A DNA stretch of 64,000 nucleotides from the NCBI RefSeq assembly GCF_014154935.1, contig NZ_JACEHH010000011.1, forward strand, positions 151,157-215,156, written 5' to 3'. Position 1 is the first letter of the stretch, and every line of letters begins with the position of its first letter. A model generated the notes under the pieces. The model did not search any database. It had not been told where the DNA came from and worked only from the letters and a program-made list of their open reading frames with translations. A program made the position numbers and the translations under genes. The stretch comes from Stieleria mannarensis (GTDB taxonomy: Bacteria > Planctomycetota > Planctomycetia > Pirellulales > Pirellulaceae). This document shows positions 29,156 to 37,522 of the stretch, piece by piece.

Positions 29156-29641
29156 GTGAACGCACTCCCCCCCAACGATGCCGCTGCGAATCCGATTCGC
29201 CTGAAACGCGATCAAGTGCCCAAGGGCGACAATTTGTGCGATCATTGCACCGCCAAGTGCTGTCACTACTTTGCCCTGCCGATCGATGAACCGGCAAATC
29301 GCAAGGATTTTGACTATATCCGCTGGTACTTGCTGCACGACAGGGCGACCGTCTTTGTGGAAGACCACAGTTGGTATTTGCTGGTGCACACCACGTGCAA
29401 GCACCTCCGCGACGATCACCGCTGTGGCATCTACGAAACCCGGCCCCAGATTTGTCGCGATTACACGACCGACGATTGCGAGTTCGACGACGACTGGTGC
29501 TACGAACAGTACTTTGAGACCCCCGAGCAGATCGACGAATATGCCGACGCGCTGTACGGGCCCCAATTCCCAACCCCCGACCTGGCCCCGAAAGATTCGC
29601 TGCGCAGCCGACGTCCCAGCGGTTTGCCGGTGGTGAACTAG
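29156..29641 (+). CDS. YkgJ-type cysteine cluster protein (CxxCxxxCC)
   Basis: The product is 161 residues starting at GTG 29156; no better in-frame start exists before the conserved part and the ribosome site is weak. The motif CDHCTAKCC is followed by CKHL, RCGIYETRP and ICRDY, and then C in DDCEF. This is the eight-cysteine arrangement of the UPF0153/YkgJ family (Fe-S or zinc cluster binding; role unknown). There is no signal peptide, so it is cytoplasmic. It lies 26 bases upstream of hisS on the same strand and is likely co-transcribed. The function is not established for the family. Confidence 0.88.
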   Translation: MNALPPNDAAANPIRLKRDQVPKGDNLCDHCTAKCCHYFALPIDEPANRKDFDYIRWYLLHDRATVFVEDHSWYLLVHTTCKHLRDDHRCGIYETRPQICRDYTTDDCEFDDDWCYEQYFETPEQIDEYADALYGPQFPTPDLAPKDSLRSRRPSGLPVVN

Positions 29642-29667
29642 CCGTCCAACAACCTCCCCCCCACCCG

Positions 29668-31014
29668 ATGTCATTGATTAAACCACGAACGCTGAACGGA
29701 TTTCGCGACTACCTGCCTGCGGTGATGATCCCGCGAGAACGATTGATGGAGACCGCCCGCGGAGTGTTTCGCTCCTACGGTTTTGCCCCGATCGACACCC
29801 CGACGCTGGAGTACCTGGAGATCCTGACGGGCAAGGGCAGCGACGAAACCGATCGCCAAATCTATCGCTTTGAAGACAACGGCGGCCGCGCCGTCGGTAT
29901 GCGTTTCGACCTGACCGTTCCCCTGGCTCGCTTTGCCGCACAGCACATCAGCCAGCTCGGCACGCCATTCAAGCGCTATCACATCGCTCCGGTATGGCGC
30001 GGCGAGCGACCCCAGGCGGGACGCTACCGCGAATTCGTGCAATGCGACTTCGACACGATCGGAACCAAGAACGTGATGGCCGACATCGAGACGGTCGCGG
30101 TGATCAACCGGTTGCTCAACTCGATCGGATTCGACGCCTTTACGATCAGCGTGAACAACCGCGCCGTGCTGACGGAGTTGTTGCGTCATTTGGATCTGGC
30201 CGATCAATCCGTCGCCGTGCTTCGTTGCCTGGACAAGCTGGGAAAGATCGGACGGGAAAAAGTCGCCCAGGAGATGTGCGAGGCTGCGGACGTCTCGGCC
30301 ACACAAGCCGACAAGGTGTTGCAGTTGGCCGAGCTTGACGGAGAGCCCGAATCGATTTTCGAGGCCCTGCCGCAGATCACCGGGGGCAGCGAACAAGCAC
30401 TGGCGGCGATCGAACGTTTGCAAGACGTGTTCACCGGGGCGCTCGCCGCCGGCGTGCCCCGCCGACGGATCAAGATCGACGTCTCGATCGCCCGCGGCTT
30501 GGACTACTACACCGGAGTGATCTTCGAAACCACGCTCGACGACCTGCCTTCGATCGGCAGCGTTTGCAGCGGCGGTCGCTACGACAACCTGGCCGGGCTG
30601 TACACCAAACAGGAACTGCCCGGGATCGGCGCCTCGCTGGGGCTGGATCGACTGCTGGCGGCGATGGAATCGCTCGGGCTGTTGCCCGACTCGGCGACAC
30701 CGGCCCCGGTTCTGATCGCCTACTTCGACGCCGATCACCGAGACGATTACTTGAAACTGTCGGCGCGATTGCGTGATGCCGGGATCGCCAACGAGCTGTA
30801 CCCGGATGCCAAAAAACTGGGTGTCCAATTGAAATACGCCGATTCCCATGGTTTCCGGGTCGCTCTAATCGCCGGGGGCAGCGAATGGGGGGCGGGGACC
30901 GTACAAGTCAAAACGCTGGCAACGAAGGAATCGGTCGAGATCACCTATTCGCACGACCAGCCCGGTGAACTGACGGACTCTCTGAATCGAATCCTTGCGG
31001 GCGAGTTACAATAA
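29668..31014 (+). CDS. hisS: Histidyl-tRNA synthetase
   Basis: The product is 448 residues, the normal class II HisRS length. It charges tRNA-His in the cytoplasm. The N-terminal GFRDYLP and GFAPIDTPTLE give motif 1. Motif 2 is in RYHIAPVWRGERPQAGRYREF. The histidine-specific loops are DYYTGVIFE and CSGGRYDNL, and motif 3 is GIGASLGLDRLL. A C-terminal anticodon-binding domain starts near PVLIAYF. ATG 29668 begins directly at the conserved start. It follows the cysteine-cluster gene with 26 bases between. Complete and ordinary. Confidence 0.97.
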   Translation: MSLIKPRTLNGFRDYLPAVMIPRERLMETARGVFRSYGFAPIDTPTLEYLEILTGKGSDETDRQIYRFEDNGGRAVGMRFDLTVPLARFAAQHISQLGTPFKRYHIAPVWRGERPQAGRYREFVQCDFDTIGTKNVMADIETVAVINRLLNSIGFDAFTISVNNRAVLTELLRHLDLADQSVAVLRCLDKLGKIGREKVAQEMCEAADVSATQADKVLQLAELDGEPESIFEALPQITGGSEQALAAIERLQDVFTGALAAGVPRRRIKIDVSIARGLDYYTGVIFETTLDDLPSIGSVCSGGRYDNLAGLYTKQELPGIGASLGLDRLLAAMESLGLLPDSATPAPVLIAYFDADHRDDYLKLSARLRDAGIANELYPDAKKLGVQLKYADSHGFRVALIAGGSEWGAGTVQVKTLATKESVEITYSHDQPGELTDSLNRILAGELQ

Positions 31015-31026
31015 AGCGTTGTAAGG

Positions 31027-31093
31027 CGTAGCTACGCTCGCCAGAGCGTGGAGAGTCATGCGGGAGCCCCACCTTCTGGCGAAGGTAGCCACG
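31027..31093. repeat. Inverted pair of dispersed repeat family E
   Basis: 31027-31051 (CGTAGCTACGCTCGCCAGAG...) and the reverse complement of 31069-31093 (CGTGGCTACCTTCGCCAGAA...) are near-identical, giving a hairpin between hisS and the following gene. The same unit occurs at 28136-28160. It is also open in the frame of the next gene, which may mislead start prediction there. Confidence 0.7.
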
Positions 31094-31122
31094 CCACTCC
31101 ACTTCTCCATCCACAAGGTACC

Positions 31123-34100
31123 ATGTCCACCGTCGCACCACCCGTCTCGCCGTCGCAACGCACCGGTGAACCTGCGCGACGCTCCGCCGCCGAACAGTTG
31201 ATCGAACAGCGGATCGAAGAGGCGCGTCGGGCGCTGTGGTGGAGCGAACTGACGCGCACGTGTCTGATGGTCGTCATCGGTTCCATGCTGGCCCTGCTGG
31301 CGTGGCTGGTGATGGACCACTGGTTCTATTCCCCTGGCAGGCTGGTTCGTTCGATCAGCTTCGTGTCCCTGGTCGCCGTTGCAGGTTGGTTTCTGATCCG
31401 CCGCGCCTGGCCCGTGATGACGTCTCGCGTCACTCGCGAATACGCGGCATGGGCGTTGGAACAAGATCATCCCGACTATCGACAGCAATTGACCAGCTAT
31501 GTCACGTTGCGCGATGACCAAGGGCGGCGCGGCATTCGCGCCCGCGTCGTCAGGGTGATCGGCTCGCGTGCCGCATCGCTGTTGAAATCCCACGACATGT
31601 TGCCGCGCGAGGCGACCGGGACGTTCAAGTGGTGGATCGCCGCGGCGGCGGTGTTCGCGATGCTGGCCGCCTACTGTGTCGCGTCGCCCAAAAGCTCGCT
31701 CGCATCGGTCAAACGATTGGCAGCTCCGCTCGCGTCGATCGATCCGGCGCGGCGGGTCAAGATTCGCGACGTCCGTCCCGGCGATGCCGAAGCGATGGCC
31801 GGCCGCGAGCTAGAGATCTCGGCCGCCGTCGACGGACTCCGCAACGGCGACGCGGTCATGTGTCGCTGGTCGGGAAGCGGACCGATGCAAGAAACGGAAT
31901 TGGTGTTCGACCCCAGCTCGAATCGTTTTACCGGAACGCTGCGGTTGGATCATGCCGCTTCGGGGATCGTTCGCTACACCGTCACCGCCGGTGATGCGGT
32001 TGCCGGCCCCTTCGAATTGTCGGTCGAAAATGTGCCGGTCGTTGCCGTGGAAAGTGTTCGCTATCAGCCGCCCGAGTACACCCAGCGAAAACCGCGCACC
32101 ACGTCCAGCCCGGCGATCACCGCGATCGATGGGACCAAGATCCGCATCACGGCGAAAACAAACCGTCCGATCGCCCGAGCCGAATTGCAATTCAACCCGA
32201 AACCACTCGGGGACACCGTCCGCGCAACCGCCGGTCGCACGCCGATCGCGATCGGCGATGACGGGGTGACGTTGACCGCCGACGTGACGCTGCGCTGTGC
32301 CCGCGGAAAAACGGCGAGTGTTGAATTGGAAAGTTACCGGATTCGTGTTTGGGACTCGAACGACCAGTCCAACCCCGATCCAATCATTTATCCGATCAAG
32401 GTCATCGCGGATCTACCACCCGAAGTCGCGATCGTTGTTCCCAAGAAGTCCCCGATCGAAATCCCCGTCGGTGCGCAACAGATCATCGAAGTCCACGCGA
32501 TGGACGCCGACTTTGAATTGGAACGCGTGACGCTGCGGATCGAGCGTGGGATCGACACGCTAGAAGACCCGGTCATTTGGGTGAAACCCGAAGACGGCGG
32601 CGGCAAGGGCAACCAAGTCATGGAGTATCGGTTCCGTCCGCTGGAACATCTTTTGCGCGCCGGCGATGTCGTCCGAATCTCGGCAACCGCGATCGACAAT
32701 CGCATCATCCCCGGCGATCAGAGCGTCCAACCAAATCAGACCACCACCGATCCGATCGAAATTCGCATCGTCGAAGACGCCGAACCATTGCCCGAAGACC
32801 CCACGGGCAATGACGGACTGTCACGTCCCGATGATCGACCGGCCAGTGATGCCGACCAGTCCCAGCAGGGTGACGGCCAGCAAAATTCCGGTGGCCAGGG
32901 TGGCCAGGGGCAAAGTTCGAGTGGTCAGGGGGAAACCGGACAGGGTGATCCGAACCAGCAGAACGGCGGTGGCCAAGAAGCAGAGGAACAAGAAGCAGAG
33001 CAAGGCGATCAGGGTGGAAGTTCACCGCAATCGTCTAACGGGGAAAACACCGCGGACGACTCGCAGGGCCAATCGGGGTCGAGCGGCCAATCCCAGCCCG
33101 GCAGTGAATCCCAGCCCGGCAGTGAATCCGCGTCCGGTGACCAAGGTGGTGATCCATCAGCCGACCCTCCATCCGGTCCAAACGAGAATGGCAGCAACCC
33201 GGCCGGCTCGGATCCGTCCGACGCGACACAGACCGACGCACAGAAATCGCCGCAGGGTCAAGGGGCAGAAAACTCGGCCGATCCCGCGAGCAGTGATCCT
33301 AGCGGGGATCCCAGCGGGGATCCCAGCGGGGATCCCCCAAACGGCGATCAAGGCAGCGGAACATCGAAACCAGACGGCTCCCAACACCAAGGCGACGGCA
33401 GCTCCGATCCGCCGCGTGACGAAAGCGGTGGATCCGGCGGCAGCGGTGAGTCCGGCAACGAAGGCGGGCCGTCTGGATCCGACGCGTCACAACCCGACGG
33501 TGGCGAGCCGTCTCACGCGCCACCGGAACACGACGGGCAAGCGTTTGAACGGATCAAAGATTACATCGAGAAACAAAAACAGAATCAAAACCGATCCGGA
33601 GAGCAGTCGCCGGCCGACAAGTCCGACCGCTCAAAGCAGGACGGCGGCGATTCACAGTCCGGTGATTCACAGTCCGGTGACGGCGCAGACAGTCCTTCGA
33701 AAAACGAACAAACCGACGCGAGCGAAAACGCGGACGGCCAAACGGTGGACCAAGGCTCGGGTGAATCGCAGTCGGCGCGAGGCGAGTCGCCTGGTAATCG
33801 CCCCGATGATAGACAACAAGGCACGGAAAGTGGCGACGCGGCTCAACCGGACTCTCAGAGCGGCGAGCAGGGATCTGGCGAGCAGGGATCTGGCGAGCAG
33901 GGATCTGGCGAGCAGGGATCTGGCGAGCAGCAAACGGGTGACGGGCAAGGGAGTGAATCCCAAGCGGAAGAATCACAAGGGCAGCCGGGCGAGCAGAATG
34001 GCGACGAGTCTGGTGGCGATCGCAGTTCGGACAACCGCCCTGATCCGACCGGCCAATCGAATTCACCTCAATCGGCCAATCGGCCGACGGGTCCCTCCGA

Positions 34101-34545
34101 ATCACCCAGCCAGTCCTCGGGTAGCCAAGGTACCGGAACCGGCACCTCGGACGACGACGCGGACGCCGCCAATGAAACGCCGCCCGAGCCTGATCTGGAG
34201 TACGCGAAGAAGGCGACCGACATGGTGCTGGACTACCTGGATGAAACACGCGACCAGGTGGACGAAGACCTGCTCAAGGAACTGGACTGGACCGAGCAGG
34301 ACCTGCAACGATTTCGCGAGCGATGGGAAAAGGTGCGTCAGTTGGATCAACCGACGCAACAAAGCGAGTCGACCGACGAGCTTCAAGATGCCCTCCGCAG
34401 CCTCGGGTTGCAGCAACGTCGGGGGCCAAGCCAATCGGCGCGAGAATCGGCCGACTCGATACGAAATTTGCGGGATTCGGGGAACCGCCGCAAAGCCCCG
34501 CCGGCAATTCGCGACGCCTTCGATGCCTTCCGGCGCCGCAGATAG
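31123..34545 (+). CDS. Large membrane protein with Ig-like region, long low-complexity stretch and C-terminal coiled coil
   Basis: The product is 1,140 residues. ATG 31123 is chosen (AAGG upstream); the in-frame extension to 31048 runs through a dispersed repeat. Three membrane segments are visible: LMVVIGSMLALLAWLV, SFVSLVAVAGWFLI and WIAAAAVFAMLAAYCV. A long beta-rich extracytoplasmic region (about 215-560) follows. About 32800-34190 encodes a Gly/Ser/Gln/Asp/Pro-rich low-complexity tract with in-frame 12- and 15-base repeats. The C-terminal 120 residues are charged and helical (MVLDYLDETRDQVDEDLL..., FRERWEKVRQL). The architecture resembles DUF4175-like proteins of planctomycetes that accompany MoxR/DUF58 genes, but no such genes are here. 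Function unknown. It converges on the next gene with 23 bases between. Confidence 0.8.
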   Translation: MSTVAPPVSPSQRTGEPARRSAAEQLIEQRIEEARRALWWSELTRTCLMVVIGSMLALLAWLVMDHWFYSPGRLVRSISFVSLVAVAGWFLIRRAWPVMTSRVTREYAAWALEQDHPDYRQQLTSYVTLRDDQGRRGIRARVVRVIGSRAASLLKSHDMLPREATGTFKWWIAAAAVFAMLAAYCVASPKSSLASVKRLAAPLASIDPARRVKIRDVRPGDAEAMAGRELEISAAVDGLRNGDAVMCRWSGSGPMQETELVFDPSSNRFTGTLRLDHAASGIVRYTVTAGDAVAGPFELSVENVPVVAVESVRYQPPEYTQRKPRTTSSPAITAIDGTKIRITAKTNRPIARAELQFNPKPLGDTVRATAGRTPIAIGDDGVTLTADVTLRCARGKTASVELESYRIRVWDSNDQSNPDPIIYPIKVIADLPPEVAIVVPKKSPIEIPVGAQQIIEVHAMDADFELERVTLRIERGIDTLEDPVIWVKPEDGGGKGNQVMEYRFRPLEHLLRAGDVVRISATAIDNRIIPGDQSVQPNQTTTDPIEIRIVEDAEPLPEDPTGNDGLSRPDDRPASDADQSQQGDGQQNSGGQGGQGQSSSGQGETGQGDPNQQNGGGQEAEEQEAEQGDQGGSSPQSSNGENTADDSQGQSGSSGQSQPGSESQPGSESASGDQGGDPSADPPSGPNENGSNPAGSDPSDATQTDAQKSPQGQGAENSADPASSDPSGDPSGDPSGDPPNGDQGSGTSKPDGSQHQGDGSSDPPRDESGGSGGSGESGNEGGPSGSDASQPDGGEPSHAPPEHDGQAFERIKDYIEKQKQNQNRSGEQSPADKSDRSKQDGGDSQSGDSQSGDGADSPSKNEQTDASENADGQTVDQGSGESQSARGESPGNRPDDRQQGTESGDAAQPDSQSGEQGSGEQGSGEQGSGEQGSGEQQTGDGQGSESQAEESQGQPGEQNGDESGGDRSSDNRPDPTGQSNSPQSANRPTGPSESPSQSSGSQGTGTGTSDDDADAANETPPEPDLEYAKKATDMVLDYLDETRDQVDEDLLKELDWTEQDLQRFRERWEKVRQLDQPTQQSESTDELQDALRSLGLQQRRGPSQSARESADSIRNLRDSGNRRKAPPAIRDAFDAFRRRR
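33295..33930 (+). repeat. In-frame short tandem repeats inside the low-complexity coding tract
   Basis: A 12-base unit GATCCCAGCGGG repeats about three times at 33295-33330, the first copy with one change. The 15-base unit GGATCTGGCGAGCAG repeats exactly four times at 33871-33930, and GATTCACAGTCCGGT twice near 33648-33677. All keep the frame, so copy-number change would alter length without frameshift. Confidence 0.85.
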
Positions 34546-34568
34546 CCGGCCACAGATCAGTTTTGGTC

Positions 34569-35648
34569 CTAGCGAGCGATCGTGGTTTTCTCACCGTTGT
34601 GGGTGATCTGGCGAGCCATCAACACGACTCGATCCTTGACCTTCACCGGAACGCCCTGCACCGTGACCGATGCGCCATCGGTGACTTTGGCGTCCAGTTT
34701 ATCTTTCGGCCCAAGATCGACCATCAGCGTCTTGTCGTCGTCGGTGTTGATTTTGGCAAGCTGGTGATCCTCACCACGGAACTTCACCGTTTTGGTCTTC
34801 TCGATCTTGCCTTGATACTTTTTGCCGTTGCGGTCGATCGTGATGGAACCATTGTCGGTCGTCGCGTCGGTCGCGATCAGCAGGGGCGTCTCACCGACAT
34901 TGGTCCCGTGACCGGAGGCGTATAGCTTGTCGCCAGCGGACAATTGAACCTCATCCCGGTTGGGGCCGAGATCGACCATGATCGGTCCTTTGCCCGGCTG
35001 ATTGACTTTGACCACCAAATGGGTTCGGTCACGGACGGTCACGGTTTTGGATTTTTCCACCGTGCCGCGAGCGGTCGTCGGCGTTGAGACCATTTGCTTT
35101 TGTTTATCGCGTCCCTGATCTTTGGCCTGGGCGTGGGCTTTACCGTTGTGCTTGTCCTCTGACGCGGCATCAAAAGCGAAGTAGTCATAGTCTTCGTACA
35201 TCCCATCGCCATCGGTGTCTCGATAGGTCGCAACGGAATCGTACAAGCCGTCGTCATCCACATCGTCGTAGATGCTGTAGGAGTGTTTGTCCCAGGTTCC
35301 GTAACCGTCATCGTAGTAGTCATAGAACCAGTCCGAGTCATTCCCCTCGCGGTATCCGTAATTGGAATACTGGTTCCAATCGTTATCCTGGTCGGTGCTG
35401 GTAGCGTTGTCGGCAAAGTCGAACTTTTCGTCGTCCCAGCGACCGATGGCTTCGTCGGTCGGGTTGTAATCATTGCCGTCGAACCACTCGCTGACGTCGT
35501 ACCAGGCGTCGTCTTCGTAGTAGGACGTGTAGTCACCGAATTCACTGTCCGTCCCGAGCGGATTATCTGCTCGCAACGCGGTCACCGGCATCGCGACGGC
35601 GGCGCCAAGTGCGGCGGCCAACAGTAGTCGTTTTTTTTGAGTCGTCAT
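34569..35648 (-). CDS. Secreted Asp/Tyr-rich protein with duplicated C-terminal domain
   Basis: The product is 359 residues. AGGAG 7-8 bases before ATG 35648 sets the start, and an N-terminal signal peptide follows (KKRLLLAAALGAAVAMPVTALRA). Residues about 25-165 are very rich in Asp, Tyr, Trp and Gly and include Ca-type loops DVDDDGLYD and DTDGDGMYEDYD. The C-terminal part has two related units, each with a KTVTVRD- or KTVKFRG-like start, an H-L or H-Q-L-A-K-I segment and MVDLGP, suggestive of small OB-like beta-barrels. It is probably periplasmic or surface-located and calcium-binding. No known family was recognised. It is convergent with the preceding large membrane protein. Confidence 0.75.
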   Translation of the reverse strand: MTTQKKRLLLAAALGAAVAMPVTALRADNPLGTDSEFGDYTSYYEDDAWYDVSEWFDGNDYNPTDEAIGRWDDEKFDFADNATSTDQDNDWNQYSNYGYREGNDSDWFYDYYDDGYGTWDKHSYSIYDDVDDDGLYDSVATYRDTDGDGMYEDYDYFAFDAASEDKHNGKAHAQAKDQGRDKQKQMVSTPTTARGTVEKSKTVTVRDRTHLVVKVNQPGKGPIMVDLGPNRDEVQLSAGDKLYASGHGTNVGETPLLIATDATTDNGSITIDRNGKKYQGKIEKTKTVKFRGEDHQLAKINTDDDKTLMVDLGPKDKLDAKVTDGASVTVQGVPVKVKDRVVLMARQITHNGEKTTIAR

Positions 35649-35880
35649 AAGTGTTCTCCTGTATGCAGTTGTGGGAGTGTCACCCGCACCATGCAAGTGA
35701 ACTGGCCAAGACAGGGACGCAAAGACGATGCCAAAGCGTGAAACACCGGGAAACGAGGGGGAAAGACAGGCGATTCTGGACCGGATTCGAGCAGCAAATC
35801 AAACGGACTGTTCGATCAGCCACCAAATCGGCCACGCACCGGGCAGCCCGGCGTTGAGGAGGCGGGACTGGTCCACTTAA

Positions 35881-35920
35881 ATCGAGAAAACCCACCGATG
35901 GCAAGGCGTCCCCACGGATG
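35881..35920. repeat. Dispersed repeat family F, copy 1
   Basis: ATCGAGAAAACCCACCGATG, then GCAAGGCG and CCCCACGGATG. The same order, with few changes, is at 45684-45721. Confidence 0.6.
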
Positions 35921-35965
35921 AAAACACATCACCGATGGGTGACCGCACGCCAGCGTTATGGGATG

Positions 35966-36000
35966 AGCGGTAAGAAGATTTTGGAGGTAAGAAAATGATC
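35966..36000 (+). repeat. Dispersed repeat family A, copy 3
   Basis: GCGGTAAGAAGATTTTGGAG continues with GTAAGAAAATGATC. It matches 26463-26496 and lies about 30 bases from the stop codon of the downstream minus-strand gene. Confidence 0.75.
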
Positions 36001-36029
36001 CGCGAAGCCTCGCGCGGTGCACCAAGAAC

Positions 36030-37076
36030 CTAGACCCCGCCGCCTTCGGTCGCAGTGAACTCGCCGAAAACCGGCAGGTGGCTGCTGACCGCTTCCGCCT
36101 GGCTGAGGTTCAGATTGAACAAACGCAGGAAATCGACGGGACCGCCGCGGCCGACGAATTCATTGGTGCGGTTGCGATCGACCAGGATGTTACAGGTTTG
36201 GTGTCGGTTAAAGATGTCGGTCGTGGTGCTGTCGACCGCCGCGACGACGTCGGTGCCCATCACGCGTGGAATCAGATAGGAGTCGTCGGCTTGAAACAGC
36301 CCCGCCATCACGACATCGTCTTCGCCTCGTCCGTCCGATCGCACCGATGCAAAGATCCCCGGCAGCAGCCCGACCTCGACCGGCGCCCGTGCCAAATTGA
36401 TGCGGACATTGACAACCGAAAACGTCCACGCGGATTCGACCGATGGCTGGGCGGCGCGGAACCAGGCCACCATCGGATCATAGGTCATTTGGCCTTGTGG
36501 ATCGGCGACGGTGTAGGTTTGCGAACGATCGATCTGGACCCGATTGACGTTAAACAGGATTGCCAACTGCTCGGGACGGTCGCTCGGGCCGGAGGGTTGT
36601 CCGAGCACGAAATCGAAGTTGCGTCCGCCCTCGTTGATCTCGTCGACCAAACGCGGCACCAAATCGCGTTCGACCGCGGTGATCTGTTGAAGTGCGATGA
36701 CGTCGAACTTGCGAATCACCCGGGTTAGGTTCAACCGACATTCTTCGCTGGCCAGTTTGCTGGGGCCGAAACCGCTCAGTGCCCAGGACCCGATCCGCAG
36801 ATTGCGTACCTTTTGCTCTGGACCGCTCGGCCGGGCGGCGTAGGCCGCCGGCGCCGCGTAGCCGCTGGTGGAACGTCCGCCGGTCTGGTTGGCCGAGACG
36901 AACATCAAGTCATCAATCGGGTCCACCTCGCCAGCCGGGGCCTCTGACTTGGGCGTAATCGTCACCTGGTCCAGGCCTGCGATCTCAAAATGCTGACTCG
37001 CGTAGAATCCGACCCCGAACAAGATCAGTGTCACGACCAGCAATAAGAACGGGCCCTTTCGTCGTTGTTCTTCCAT
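36030..37076 (-). CDS. Membrane-anchored endonuclease/exonuclease/phosphatase-fold protein lacking catalytic residues
   Basis: The product is 348 residues from ATG 37076 (ATG 37100 is an alternative). One N-terminal membrane segment (FLLLVVTLILFGVGFYA) suggests a single-pass anchor with the domain outside the cytoplasm. The EEP (DNase I-like) fold is recognisable by the order GSWALSGFG, FDVIALQQI, FDFVLGQ, VRSDGRGEDDV and SSHLPVFGEF. At each catalytic position the usual residue is missing: Asn replaced by A99, metal-binding Glu by Q131, Asp and Asn of GDLN by L260 and Q262, and Asp of SDH by S332. Only H333 remains. It is therefore probably a non-catalytic derivative. The frame is intact over the full length, arguing for a retained function. 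Confidence 0.78.
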   Translation of the reverse strand: MEEQRRKGPFLLLVVTLILFGVGFYASQHFEIAGLDQVTITPKSEAPAGEVDPIDDLMFVSANQTGGRSTSGYAAPAAYAARPSGPEQKVRNLRIGSWALSGFGPSKLASEECRLNLTRVIRKFDVIALQQITAVERDLVPRLVDEINEGGRNFDFVLGQPSGPSDRPEQLAILFNVNRVQIDRSQTYTVADPQGQMTYDPMVAWFRAAQPSVESAWTFSVVNVRINLARAPVEVGLLPGIFASVRSDGRGEDDVVMAGLFQADDSYLIPRVMGTDVVAAVDSTTTDIFNRHQTCNILVDRNRTNEFVGRGGPVDFLRLFNLNLSQAEAVSSHLPVFGEFTATEGGGV

Positions 37077-37522
37077 TTGATGAAAAGGATAGGCACACAT
37101 GGTCCGCCGCCTTGGTGAACAGAGTCGCCTCTGGCACCCGGTGGGGTCGGAAAGGATTCAACAGTCACACAGGGAGGCGCACATTCGCCCATGATCGAGC
37201 ATCGGCAGCGGAGACGGGGCAGTTCAGCCTGGCGTCTCGATTGTCCGATTCGATGCGAGACAGAGGCGGTAAGATTGTCACAATTGGTGCCAGCGGCCGT
37301 ACCCTGTCAGGGCGGTGGGAATCAGGGGAGCGATGGCAGAACGATTCGGGGCAGAATGATGCGGTGCGCGAAGGCTGGCGTTAGACGGCTGAACCAATGA
37401 TAAACGTGGAGGACGCATTGATGCTGCTTTGCACGTCACGACGACCTGGAATAGGATGCACTGTCTTGCGATTCCCACCGCAACGTCCACTTGAGTCACC
37501 GACACTTGTACTCGGCACAACC
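37077..37522. other. Divergent intergenic region with a family B repeat
   Basis: About 445 bases between the EEP-fold gene (minus) and the sulfatase gene (plus). 37314-37380 is a copy of repeat family B. The sulfatase frame stays open back to 37397 but lacks a signal sequence there. No clear promoter was recognised. Confidence 0.6.
37314..37380 (+). repeat. Dispersed repeat family B, copy 1
   Basis: Contains GGGGAGCGATGGCAGAACGA, GGGGCAGAATGATG and TGCGCGAAGGCTG. Related copies are at 39395-39440 (plus) and 41447-41512 (minus). The copies surround the two sulfatase genes. Confidence 0.75.

Larger units (their letters stand above)
35649..36029. other. Intergenic spacer with repeat families F and A
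   Basis: About 380 bases between two minus-strand genes. 35881-35920 is a copy of repeat family F and 35966-36000 a copy of family A. A 69-codon frame across the spacer has no recognisable features. Confidence 0.6.

Noticed and set aside
29671..30849. 392-codon open frame antisense to hisS
   Set aside because: It lies wholly within hisS on the opposite strand. High G+C genes often create long mirror frames, and the product has no recognisable domain.
31048..31122. N-terminal extension of the large membrane protein
   Set aside because: The bases belong to a dispersed repeat that is also found elsewhere. The AAGG-preceded ATG 31123 is more likely.
32666..34606. 646-codon frame overlapping the low-complexity tract in another plus-strand frame
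   Set aside because: It is a by-product of repetitive G+C-rich coding sequence. Its translation is dominated by Arg/Pro/Thr and shows no domain, while the other frame has membrane helices and a proper start.
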